A stretch of 64,000 bases of DNA from ZC4RG30 sp035556135 (lineage in GTDB: Bacteria > Pseudomonadota > Gammaproteobacteria > Steroidobacterales > Steroidobacteraceae): positions 1-64,000 of the forward strand of contig DATMFO010000002.1 in assembly GCA_035556135.1 (NCBI GenBank), read 5' to 3'. Of the stretch, positions 7,581 through 15,453 are shown piece by piece; position 1 is the stretch's first letter, and each line of letters starts with the position of its first letter. The notes below the pieces were generated by a model. The model did not search any database. It had not been told where the DNA came from and worked only from the letters and a program-made list of their open reading frames with translations. The position numbers and the translations under genes are program-made.

Positions 7581-9077
7581 TTGAACCGGCTGCTGGCCGC
7601 TGCGCTGGCCAGCTTCCTGCTTTGCGGTGCGCCGCTGGCGACGGCGGCTTCGGCAGACGGCACCACGCCGCTGCACGAGGCCGTCTACACGGGCGACGCC
7701 GCGCAAGTGGGGCGGCTGCTCAAGGCGGGGGCGGATCCCGCCGCAGTCAATCTCTTCGGCGCCACCCCGATGATGCTGGCCGCGGCACGCGGCGATGCTC
7801 CCGTGATCCGCCTGCTGCTGGACGCCGGCGCGGACGCCAATTCCCCCAACGACGAAGGGCAGACGGCCCTGATGGTGGTGGCGCGCACGGGCGCCGTGGA
7901 GGCCGCCACGCTGCTGCTGAAGCGCGGTGCGGAGGTGAACGCACGCGAGGCCTGGGGCGGCCAGACGGCGCTGATGTGGGCCGCTGCGCAGTGCCAGCCG
8001 GAGATGGTCCGCCTGCTGGTGAAAGCCGGTGCGCGGGTGGACGAGCGTTCCACCGTGCGCGACTGGCAGCGTCGCGTGACGGCCGAGGGCCGCCCCAAGG
8101 ACCTGTACCGCGGCGGCCTCACGCCGCTGCTGTTCGCGGCCCGCGAAGGCTGCATCCCCGGCCTGGACGCGCTGCTCGACGCGGGCGCCGACATCGACAG
8201 GGACGACCCGGACGGCGCCACTGCGCTGGTGATGGCGCTGCTGAACCGCCACTGGGACACCGCGCGCTTCCTCATCGAGGCCGGCGCCGACGTGAACCTG
8301 TGGGACATCTACGGCCAGACACCGCTGTACGTGGCCGTGGACATGAACACGCTGCCCATCGGCCGGCGGCCGGAAATTCCCTCGATGGACCGCGCCACGG
8401 GCCTGGACATCGTGCGCCTGCTGCTGGAGCGGGGCGCCAACCCGAACGCGCAGCTGAAGCTCCGGCCGCGCTACCGGAACATTCCCAATGACCGCTACCG
8501 CGACCCGATGCTCGTGTGGGGCACCACCCCGCTGCTGCGTGCGGCGAAGGCCGGGGACCTGCCGGTGATGAAGCTGCTGCTGGCGCACGGCGCACTGGCG
8601 GACCTGGCCAACTCCCAGGGCGTGACACCGCTGATGGCGGCAGTGGGCGACGGGCACATCCACGACCCCACCCGCGGCCTGCCGCGCACCGAGGAGGACG
8701 CGCTGGAATGCTACGCGCTGCTGCGCGCTGCCGGCGCCGACGTGAATGCGCGCACCCTGCTGGGCTACGCTGATGCGGACCTGAAGATCCGCACGCCCGC
8801 CAACCGCACGGCGCTGCATGCGGCGGCCTCGCGCGGCTGGGATCGCGTGGTGCGGCGTCTGGTGGAGGATGGCGCGGAGCTCGACGTGCTCGATTCGAAC
8901 GGGCTTTCGCCCATCGATTACGCCATGGGGCGCTTTCCGAAGGAGTTCAACGCGCTGCTTCCGGAACAGCACACCGGCACCGTGGCGCTGCTGCGTTCGC
9001 TGGGTGCGAAGGCTGAGAACCCCGCGGCCACATTCCCTGCGGGCACCACACCGAAAATCCAGGCCATCGTGCCCTGA
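7581..9077 (+). CDS. Exported ankyrin-repeat protein
   Basis: This 498-residue protein has a signal peptide (residues 1-21) followed by about eleven ankyrin repeats filling almost the whole chain. Typical units read DGTTPLHEAVYTGD and EGQTALMVVARTG, with LLL..GAD helices. Ankyrin arrays mediate protein-protein contacts; this one should act in the periplasm or outside the cell. I chose TTG 7581 because it starts directly at the signal peptide; the longer in-frame start lies inside the upstream gene. The first three repeats match, in the same register, the ankyrin protein starting at 63564, so the two are paralogues. Confidence 0.85.
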   Translation: MNRLLAAALASFLLCGAPLATAASADGTTPLHEAVYTGDAAQVGRLLKAGADPAAVNLFGATPMMLAAARGDAPVIRLLLDAGADANSPNDEGQTALMVVARTGAVEAATLLLKRGAEVNAREAWGGQTALMWAAAQCQPEMVRLLVKAGARVDERSTVRDWQRRVTAEGRPKDLYRGGLTPLLFAAREGCIPGLDALLDAGADIDRDDPDGATALVMALLNRHWDTARFLIEAGADVNLWDIYGQTPLYVAVDMNTLPIGRRPEIPSMDRATGLDIVRLLLERGANPNAQLKLRPRYRNIPNDRYRDPMLVWGTTPLLRAAKAGDLPVMKLLLAHGALADLANSQGVTPLMAAVGDGHIHDPTRGLPRTEEDALECYALLRAAGADVNARTLLGYADADLKIRTPANRTALHAAASRGWDRVVRRLVEDGAELDVLDSNGLSPIDYAMGRFPKEFNALLPEQHTGTVALLRSLGAKAENPAATFPAGTTPKIQAIVP

Positions 9078-9089
9078 GGGCGGCTGTTG

Positions 9090-9104
9090 CCCGTTGCCAA
9101 CGGG
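9090..9104. terminator. Small hairpin after the ankyrin gene
   Basis: CCCGTT and AACGGG pair around a 3-base loop, 13 bp after the ankyrin stop and before the MFS gene. It lacks a T-run, so it is at best a weak terminator. Confidence 0.3.
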
Positions 9105-9160
9105 AGCGAATCAGGCCAAAGTCGCGGCCTTGCACCAATAACAATCAGGGCGGGTCCCTA

Positions 9161-10534
9161 ATGAGCGAGAGCAGGAAAGTCGTCGACGTCGGCGAGGTCA
9201 TCGATTCGGCCCGATTCTTCTGGGTGCCCTTCGGCATCACGATCATGATGATGATCATCATGGCCACCGACGGGTACGACCTGTTCCTGATGGGCCAGGT
9301 GGGGCCGGCCCTCACCGCGGAATGGCAGCTTGCCTCCTCGATGCTCGGCTCGATCAACACGGCGGGCCTGCTGGGCATGGCCATCGGCTCTGTGGGCCTG
9401 GGATGGCTCGGTGACCGCATCGGTCGCAAGCGCTCGTATTTCACCTGCCTGTTCTTCCTGTTCGTCGGTTCAGTGCTGTGCTGGCAGGTGGCCCGCGCCG
9501 GCACGGCCGAGACAGCCGAGGAATCGCTGCACTGGATGACCATCTGGCGCTTCGTGACGGGCCTGGGCATGGGCGGCATCACGCCGCTGGCCACGGCCCT
9601 GATCTCGGAATGGACGTCGAAAAAGGTGCGCGCAGTGGTCGTGGCCTTCGTGATCTCCTCGGTGCCCATGGGCGGCTACCTCGCCCGCTGGGCGGTGAAG
9701 CACGTGGAGTGGGAAACCATGTTCCTGATCGGCGGCCTGGTTCCGCTGGGGCTGTGCGCGCTGTTCGGCTTCCTGCTGCCGGAATCGCCCAAGTACATGG
9801 CGCAGCGCCCGCACCTGCATGCGCGGCTGGCGCGTGCGCTCAACCGCCTGTTCAGCGAGCCGCGGTTCGATGGCTCCGAGCAGTTCATCGTGCGCGAGGA
9901 GGGCAAGCGCTCCTCCCACTGGCTGGCCACGATCTGGAACAGCCACTATGCGCGCGCCACGTTCTTCATCTGGGTGGCCTTCTCGTTCAACAGCTTCGTG
10001 CTGTACGTGTACACCAACTACCTGCGCGTGCTGATGCAGGAGAGCCAGGTGGCAGCGGACGTGGCCGCCGAGGCGCTGGGCCTGTTCTCCATCGGCGCCT
10101 TCTTCGGCTCCATCGGCGGCGCCTTCATGATCCGCTGGTGGGGCTCGCGCTACGTGGGTTCTGGACTGGCGCTGCTGGGTGTGGTGGCCACTGCCATCAT
10201 CGGGGTGCTGCTGGTGGCTACCGGCGGACCGGATACCAGCAAGGTGCTGCAGGCCAGCTTCCTGGCTGGCGTGTCGTTCAACGGCATGCAGGCCTTCATG
10301 TATGCGGTGGCGGCGCACTCCTATCCCACCGAATTGCGCGGTTCGGCGCTGGGCCTGGCGCAGACGGTATCGCGCGTGGGCGCCGTGCTGAGCCCGATGG
10401 TGGCCACGTACTACCTGGCGCTGGACCCGCGTCCGGGCGCGGACCTGTTCTTCTGGTTCGTCGCTGGCTGTGCGTTCATCACGGCGGTGAGCTTCTTCCT
10501 GATTCCCTCGCACATCCCGAAGGAACAGAAGTAG
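9161..10534 (+). CDS. MFS transporter, aromatic-acid/organic-acid symporter type
   Basis: This 457-residue inner-membrane carrier has about twelve hydrophobic segments. An Asp-containing first helix (ATDGYDLFLMG) and the loop GWLGDRIGRKRS are typical of the aromatic-acid:proton symporter group (PcaK/BenK type), and the sequence PESPKYM follows the sixth helix. It probably imports an aromatic or other organic acid with protons. ATG 9161 follows a GGGCGGG-type Shine-Dalgarno. The amidohydrolase upstream could act on a related compound, but two unrelated genes lie between them. Confidence 0.8.
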   Translation: MSESRKVVDVGEVIDSARFFWVPFGITIMMMIIMATDGYDLFLMGQVGPALTAEWQLASSMLGSINTAGLLGMAIGSVGLGWLGDRIGRKRSYFTCLFFLFVGSVLCWQVARAGTAETAEESLHWMTIWRFVTGLGMGGITPLATALISEWTSKKVRAVVVAFVISSVPMGGYLARWAVKHVEWETMFLIGGLVPLGLCALFGFLLPESPKYMAQRPHLHARLARALNRLFSEPRFDGSEQFIVREEGKRSSHWLATIWNSHYARATFFIWVAFSFNSFVLYVYTNYLRVLMQESQVAADVAAEALGLFSIGAFFGSIGGAFMIRWWGSRYVGSGLALLGVVATAIIGVLLVATGGPDTSKVLQASFLAGVSFNGMQAFMYAVAAHSYPTELRGSALGLAQTVSRVGAVLSPMVATYYLALDPRPGADLFFWFVAGCAFITAVSFFLIPSHIPKEQK

Positions 10535-10542
10535 CAGCGGGT

Positions 10543-10561
10543 GGGCGGCATGTCGCCGCCC
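10543..10561. terminator. GC-rich hairpin directly after the MFS gene
   Basis: GGGCGGC and GCCGCCC form a perfect 7-bp stem with loop ATGTC, starting eight bases after the stop codon. Together with the hairpin at 10585-10614 it probably ends the transcript. There is no T-run. Confidence 0.5.
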
Positions 10562-10584
10562 GCCGACGGTTCCTTTCCCGTGTC

Positions 10585-10614
10585 AACCGGCAGCGCGCAG
10601 CTGCGTTGCCGGTT
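10585..10614. terminator. Second hairpin before the lipoprotein gene
   Basis: AACCGGCA and TGCCGGTT pair perfectly around 14 bases that contain their own palindrome CGCAGCTGCG. It lies 28 bp before the next start codon. It may be a terminator or a structured leader. Confidence 0.45.
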
Positions 10615-10642
10615 ATAGCAACGTGATCGGGAGGGAACTGTC

Positions 10643-12565
10643 ATGTCCAATGCCATCCACGGCACCCACCAGCCGCGCGGCCCGCGCGCGCTGCTGCAAA
10701 GACTGAGACTGGCCGCACTGGGCGGCCTGGTCGCCCTGGCCGCGGCCTGTGGCGGCGATGACCCGGGACTGGCCGGAGGGCCGGGTGGCGCCTGCGCCGA
10801 CTGCGGCACCGCGCTGCTGACGATCACGGACGCGCCCGGGGATTTCCAGAGCTACACCGTCGACCTCACGTCGCTGTCGCTGGTGAGGGCCAATGGCACG
10901 GTCGTCGAGACGCTGCCGGCGACCACGCGCATCGACTTTGCGCAGCTGGTCGATCTGGGTGAGGTGCTGGCTGCACGGCAGGTTCCCGCGGGGGCCTACA
11001 CCGCGGCGAAGCTGCGGGTGGACTACACCGGTGCCGAGATCGTGGTGGAGGATGCCGCCGGCGGCAGCCTTGCGGTGAATCCCGTGGATGCGGGTGGTGC
11101 TCCCGCAGGCGAGATCGAGCTCACCGTGCGCCTGGACGGCCGCAACCGCCTGGCCATCACGCCGGGGCGCATCTCGCACCTGGCGTTCGACCTGAACCTC
11201 GATGCCTCCAACGCGGTGGACCTTGCGGCCGGCACGGTGACGGTCAGTCCTTTCATCGTGGCCAGTGTGGTGCCGCCCGCCGGGAAGGACTGGCGCGTGC
11301 GCGGCCGTCTGCTCGATGTGGACGTCGCTGGCAGCCAGTTCACGGTGCAGGTGCGTCCCTTCCATCACCACCAGCATTCCATCGGTGAGCTCGAGGTGCG
11401 CACCACGGGCACGACCACCTTCGAGATCGATGGCAACTCGTACACCGGAGCGCCCGGCCTTGAACAGCTGGATACCCTGGGCGACGACGCAATGGTCCTC
11501 GCCTTCGGCACGCTCGCCAGGCAGGGCTTCACCTTCACCGCGCAACGCGTATTGGCCGGCAGCAGCGCGGAGGACCTGACCCGCGAGTTCCTGGCTGGCC
11601 AGGTGCTCTCGCGCATGGGCGACACGCTGCAGCTGGGCGCAGTGCGCCTGCACTGGGATCGCCTCGACAGCACCGACGGCGATACCGACCGCCACCTGGG
11701 CCGCTTCATTGCCGGGCCCGTCGCGCTGGTGGTCGGGCCAGGCACGAAGGTCACGCGGGCCGGGCAGGGTGGCGGCACGCTCGACGCCACCGCCATTTCC
11801 GTAGGCCAGCGCGTCCAGGTGTTCGGTGACGTCTCGCGCGGCGCTGGCGGTGCTTTCACCATGGACGCCTCCGCGGGCCTGGTGCGGCTGGGCAACACGC
11901 GGCTTTCCGGGCGCGTGGTCGAGGCGGCATCCGGCACGGTGACGCTGGAACTGGAAGGCATCGATGGACTGCACCCGGCACGCTTCGACTTCTCTGGCAC
12001 GGGCGCGACACCGGAGCAGGATGCCGATCCTGCCGCGTACGAAGCCACGGTCGCTTCGGGAGTGGACACGACGGGTCTCGCACCCGGCGCCTGGATCGGC
12101 CTGTTCGGCCAGGTTGCGCCGTTCGGCATGGCGCCGCCGGATTTCAACGCGGTGACGCTGGTCGACTATGCGGCGACGCGCGCCACCGTAAACGTGTTGT
12201 GGGTGCCGGGCGGATCGGCCACGCCGTTCAGCGCCTTGTCGGCCGCTGGCATCTCGCTGGATACGGCGTCCATGCCGCTGGCCACCGGTGGCATCCGGCT
12301 TGGCGGCCTGTCCATCGCGCTGGGTTCGGTGTCTGGCGGCCTGAAGCTGGTGCCGGCCAGTGGTGATGTGCCGCGCACATTTGCCATCGCGCACCGTGGC
12401 AGCGCCGGCATCGACAACTTCAGTGATTTCGCGGATTTCACCGCGGCACTGGACCTGGCGCTGGACGGCGGAGCGAAGGCCCAGCGGCTGTCGGCGACGG
12501 GTACGTTCGATTCGCCTGCCGGCAGCTTCCACGCGCGGCAGTTGCTGGTGGTGCTGAGCGACTGA
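10643..12565 (+). CDS. DUF4382/DUF5666-like surface lipoprotein
   Basis: This 640-residue protein has a lipobox (LAAAC, Cys36), so it should be lipid-anchored. Residues about 50-205 resemble the DUF4382 beta-domain (LLTITDAPGDFQSYTVDL near the start). The rest contains repeated segments of the DUF5666 kind, for example VRGRLLDVDVAGSQFTV and SGRVVEAASGTVTLELEG. A His cluster FHHHQHS near residue 241 could bind metal. Function is unknown; such proteins are usually surface or periplasmic. It is flanked by hairpins on both sides and so is probably a single-gene transcript. GGGAGGG precedes ATG 10643. Confidence 0.7.
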   Translation: MSNAIHGTHQPRGPRALLQRLRLAALGGLVALAAACGGDDPGLAGGPGGACADCGTALLTITDAPGDFQSYTVDLTSLSLVRANGTVVETLPATTRIDFAQLVDLGEVLAARQVPAGAYTAAKLRVDYTGAEIVVEDAAGGSLAVNPVDAGGAPAGEIELTVRLDGRNRLAITPGRISHLAFDLNLDASNAVDLAAGTVTVSPFIVASVVPPAGKDWRVRGRLLDVDVAGSQFTVQVRPFHHHQHSIGELEVRTTGTTTFEIDGNSYTGAPGLEQLDTLGDDAMVLAFGTLARQGFTFTAQRVLAGSSAEDLTREFLAGQVLSRMGDTLQLGAVRLHWDRLDSTDGDTDRHLGRFIAGPVALVVGPGTKVTRAGQGGGTLDATAISVGQRVQVFGDVSRGAGGAFTMDASAGLVRLGNTRLSGRVVEAASGTVTLELEGIDGLHPARFDFSGTGATPEQDADPAAYEATVASGVDTTGLAPGAWIGLFGQVAPFGMAPPDFNAVTLVDYAATRATVNVLWVPGGSATPFSALSAAGISLDTASMPLATGGIRLGGLSIALGSVSGGLKLVPASGDVPRTFAIAHRGSAGIDNFSDFADFTAALDLALDGGAKAQRLSATGTFDSPAGSFHARQLLVVLSD

Positions 12566-12584
12566 GCGATCCGGATGCGGGTCC

Positions 12585-12612
12585 CGGGTGATGGCCTGCA
12601 GGTCATCACCCG
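12585..12612. terminator. Hairpin after the DUF4382-like gene
   Basis: CGGGTGATG and CATCACCCG form a perfect 9-bp stem around a 10-base loop, 19 bp after the stop. It is a likely terminator or RNA-stabilising stem, without a T-run. Confidence 0.5.
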
Positions 12613-12653
12613 TCCTGCGTCGAATTGACCATACAACCGGCGGGATTCGCCGC

Positions 12654-12670
12654 TTGCGCTTGCGGCGCAA
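12654..12670. promoter_or_regulatory. Palindrome upstream of the NO reductase gene
   Basis: TTGCGC-N5-GCGCAA lies 55-71 bp upstream of the reductase ATG. The geometry resembles a dimeric regulator site (FNR-type sites are TTGAT-N4-ATCAA), but the sequence does not match the FNR, NsrR or NorR consensus that I know. Treat it as a candidate only. Confidence 0.25.
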
Positions 12671-12724
12671 CATTTTCGGCGTTAGCTTCCCTCTTCCAGG
12701 CGCAAGAAAAATGAGGGGGCAGCT

Positions 12725-15028
12725 ATGGGCGATACCCGCAGACTCTGGATCGGTCTGACCGTGTTGCTGGTGGCATCGTTTTCGGTGCTGCTCTGGTCCG
12801 GCAGGCAGATAGCCCTGAATGCCGCTCCCATGCCGGAGCGCGTCGTAGCCGAAGACGGCACGCAGATCTACACCAGGGCCGAGATCGAACGCGGGCGCCA
12901 GGTATGGCAGTCCATGGGCGGCATGCAGCTGGGGTCGATCTGGGGCCATGGCGCCTACGTGGCACCAGACTGGAGTGCGGACTGGCTGCATCGCGAGGCC
13001 GTTGCGGTGATCGAGCGCTGGGCAGGTGGCGTGCCCTTCCAGGAATTGACGGCAGAGTCGCGCGCTTCGCTGCAGTCGCGGCTGCAGCTGATGATGCGTC
13101 GGAATACCTTCGATGCGTCGACAGGCACGATCACCCTGGACAACGACCGCGCCGCTGCGGTGGCCGATGTTGCCGCCCACTATGTCAGCCTGTTCGGCAA
13201 CGACCCGGCGACGCGGGAACTGCGCGAAGCCTATGCGATGAAGGAAAACACGGTACCCGACGCGGAGAATCGGCGGGTGCTGGCGTCCTTCTTCTGGTGG
13301 ACGGCCTGGGCAGCCACCACCGAACGTCCCACCGCGGCAGGCGAGACGCTGGCGCCGGATCGTGCGCTGATCGAGCCTCAGCGTGTCACCTACACGAACA
13401 ACTGGCCGGGGGAACCCCTGGTCGGAAACAAGCCCCCACCCTCCACCTGGGTGTGGTCGGCCTTCAGCGTGCTGTTCCTGATCGGCGGCATTGCACTGCT
13501 CGGCTGGCACCACGCGGTGACGCATGGCAATGAAGACGCGGAGGCCATCCCTGACCGCGATCCCCTGGCGAGCCTGAACGTCACGCCTTCCATGCGTGCC
13601 ACGGCCAAGTACTTCTGGATTGTCCTGGCGCTGTTCCTGGTCCAGATCCTGCTGGGCGCAATGACAGCCCACTACCAGATCGAAGGGCAGCAGGCCTACG
13701 GCTTCGAGCTGGCAGAGGTGCTCCCTTATTCCATCACGCGAACCTGGCACACCCAGCTGGCGGTGCTGTGGATTGCCACGGCATGGCTGGGCACCGGGCT
13801 TTATATCGGGCCGGCCATGTCCGGATATGAACCGCCCCTGCAGCGGCTGGGCGTCAACGTGCTGTTCGTGTGCCTGCTGGTGATCGTGATCGGCGCCTTT
13901 GCCGGCCAGTGGCTGGCAGTGATGCAGAAGCTCGGTCTGGAGCGCAACTTCCTCTTCGGCCACCAGGGCTGGGAATACGCCGACATCGGCCGTTTCTGGC
14001 AGTACTTCCTGTTCATCGGCCTGGTGCTCTGGCTGGTGCTGGTGGGCAGGTCGTTGTGGCCCTTGCTGCGCGGGCCGAAGACGGAGATCCGGCCCATCGT
14101 GGGCCTGCTGTTCCTCTCCACGGTGGCCATCGGCCTGTTCTACGCGGCCGGGCTCATGTGGCACGAGCACACACATATCTCCGTCGTCGAATACTGGCGC
14201 TGGTGGCTGGTACACCTCTGGGTGGAGGGCTTCTTCGAGGTCTTCGCCACCGCCGTAATGGCGTTGATCTTCACGCGACTTGGGTTGCTGCGTACCTCCA
14301 CGGCGGCCATCGCAGTGCTGTTCGCCACCATCATCTTCATGGCTGGCGGCGTCGTCGGCACGCTGCATCACCTGTATTTCGTGGGCAGTCCCACGGCAGT
14401 GATCGCCCTCGGCGCGAGTTTCAGCGCGCTTGAGGTCGTGCCCCTGGCCTACATCGGCTTCGAGGCCTACCACAACTTCCGTCTCAGCCGGTCTGCCCCC
14501 TGGATGGCCCGCTATCGCTGGCCCATCTATTTCTTCCTTGCCGTCTCGTTCTGGAACCTCGTGGGCGCGGGGCTGTTCGGGTTCCTGATCAATCCGCCCT
14601 TGTCGCTCTACTACATGCAGGGGCTGAACCTGACTCCGTTGCACGGACATACGGCCCTCTTCGGCGTCTACGGCATGCTGGGAATTGCGCTGGTGCTGTT
14701 CTGCCTGCGGGGTCTGCGTCCGCGCCAGGCCTGGGACGAGAAGACGCTGCGCTTCGCATTCTGGGCGCTGAACATCGGCCTGGCGCTGATGGCTCTGCTC
14801 ACGCTGCTGCCACTGGGCACCATGCAGCTGCTGGCCGCCATCGAGCACGGCTACTGGTACGCCCGCTCCGCCGAGTTCATGGAGAAGCCGGTGGTGGACC
14901 TGCTGGTGTGGATGCGTGTTCCGGGCGACACCATCTTCAGCATCGGTGCGCTGGCTCTCACCTGGTTCGTGCTGCGCCTGTGGGTGAAGCCCAGGATGGA
15001 GGATGAAGGGAAGTCCCCTCCCGGATGA
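12725..15028 (+). CDS. norZ: Quinol-dependent nitric oxide reductase (qNOR, single subunit)
   Basis: This 767-residue inner-membrane enzyme reduces two NO to N2O with electrons from quinol. It has the qNOR layout: an N-terminal extension resembling the NorC cytochrome domain but without CxxCH, then a long helix bundle of the heme-copper oxidase superfamily. Likely ligands are H342 (HTQLAV), H497 (HLWVEGF, with the catalytic Glu three residues on), the pair H548/H549 (TLHHLYF) and H640/H642 (LHGHTALFG). It may detoxify NO, since no other denitrification genes are present. Its stop overlaps the next start (ATGA), implying translational coupling. Confidence 0.92.
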   Translation: MGDTRRLWIGLTVLLVASFSVLLWSGRQIALNAAPMPERVVAEDGTQIYTRAEIERGRQVWQSMGGMQLGSIWGHGAYVAPDWSADWLHREAVAVIERWAGGVPFQELTAESRASLQSRLQLMMRRNTFDASTGTITLDNDRAAAVADVAAHYVSLFGNDPATRELREAYAMKENTVPDAENRRVLASFFWWTAWAATTERPTAAGETLAPDRALIEPQRVTYTNNWPGEPLVGNKPPPSTWVWSAFSVLFLIGGIALLGWHHAVTHGNEDAEAIPDRDPLASLNVTPSMRATAKYFWIVLALFLVQILLGAMTAHYQIEGQQAYGFELAEVLPYSITRTWHTQLAVLWIATAWLGTGLYIGPAMSGYEPPLQRLGVNVLFVCLLVIVIGAFAGQWLAVMQKLGLERNFLFGHQGWEYADIGRFWQYFLFIGLVLWLVLVGRSLWPLLRGPKTEIRPIVGLLFLSTVAIGLFYAAGLMWHEHTHISVVEYWRWWLVHLWVEGFFEVFATAVMALIFTRLGLLRTSTAAIAVLFATIIFMAGGVVGTLHHLYFVGSPTAVIALGASFSALEVVPLAYIGFEAYHNFRLSRSAPWMARYRWPIYFFLAVSFWNLVGAGLFGFLINPPLSLYYMQGLNLTPLHGHTALFGVYGMLGIALVLFCLRGLRPRQAWDEKTLRFAFWALNIGLALMALLTLLPLGTMQLLAAIEHGYWYARSAEFMEKPVVDLLVWMRVPGDTIFSIGALALTWFVLRLWVKPRMEDEGKSPPG

Positions 15029-15423
15029 TCGAGTTCTACCCGCAGATCAAGGCCGCACACGTGGGCCTGGCGTTCGCCAGCGGCAGCCTGTTTGCCATGC
15101 GCGGCGCGGCGGCGCTGGCCGGGTGGAGCTGGGCCATGGCGTGGCCGGTCCGCTGGACCAGCTACGCCATCGACACGTCGCTGCTCACCGCGGCGCTGAT
15201 GTTGCTCAGCATCCTGCCCTGGGGCCTCTTCGGCAACGGCTGGCTGGCAGTGAAGATAGGCGTGCTGGTGGTTTACATCGTGCTGGGAACACTCGCCCTG
15301 CGCCGCGCACGCACGAGGCGCACCCGCATCCTCTGCTACGTGGCGGCGCTGCTGGCGTTCGCGTGGGTGGTGAGCATCGCCAGGGCACACCATCCGCTGG
15401 GCGCCTTGCGCACGTTCTTCTGA
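15025..15423 (+). CDS. SirB2-like small integral membrane protein
   Basis: The protein has 132 residues with four hydrophobic segments and conserved SirB2-type features: an N-terminal KAAHVGLAFASG helix with a His, and a late HHPLG after the last helix. SirB2 proteins have no firmly established biochemical role. The overlap with the NO reductase (ATGA at 15025-15028) suggests that it helps assemble or stabilise that enzyme or respond to NO; this is inference from context. Confidence 0.75.
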   Translation: MIEFYPQIKAAHVGLAFASGSLFAMRGAAALAGWSWAMAWPVRWTSYAIDTSLLTAALMLLSILPWGLFGNGWLAVKIGVLVVYIVLGTLALRRARTRRTRILCYVAALLAFAWVVSIARAHHPLGALRTFF

Positions 15424-15453
15424 GGGCGGAAGGGCGCGCCAACCAGCCGCCTG

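Noticed and set aside
4694..7666. A 990-codon minus-strand open frame
   Set aside because: It is antisense to the toxin, channel, amidohydrolase and Rossmann genes, which all have clear family motifs; its composition is that of a shadow frame.
10613..14848. A 1411-codon open frame on the minus strand
   Set aside because: It is antisense to two well-supported genes (the lipoprotein and NO reductase), is rich in His, Gln and Arg as expected for GC-rich antisense frames, and has no domain.
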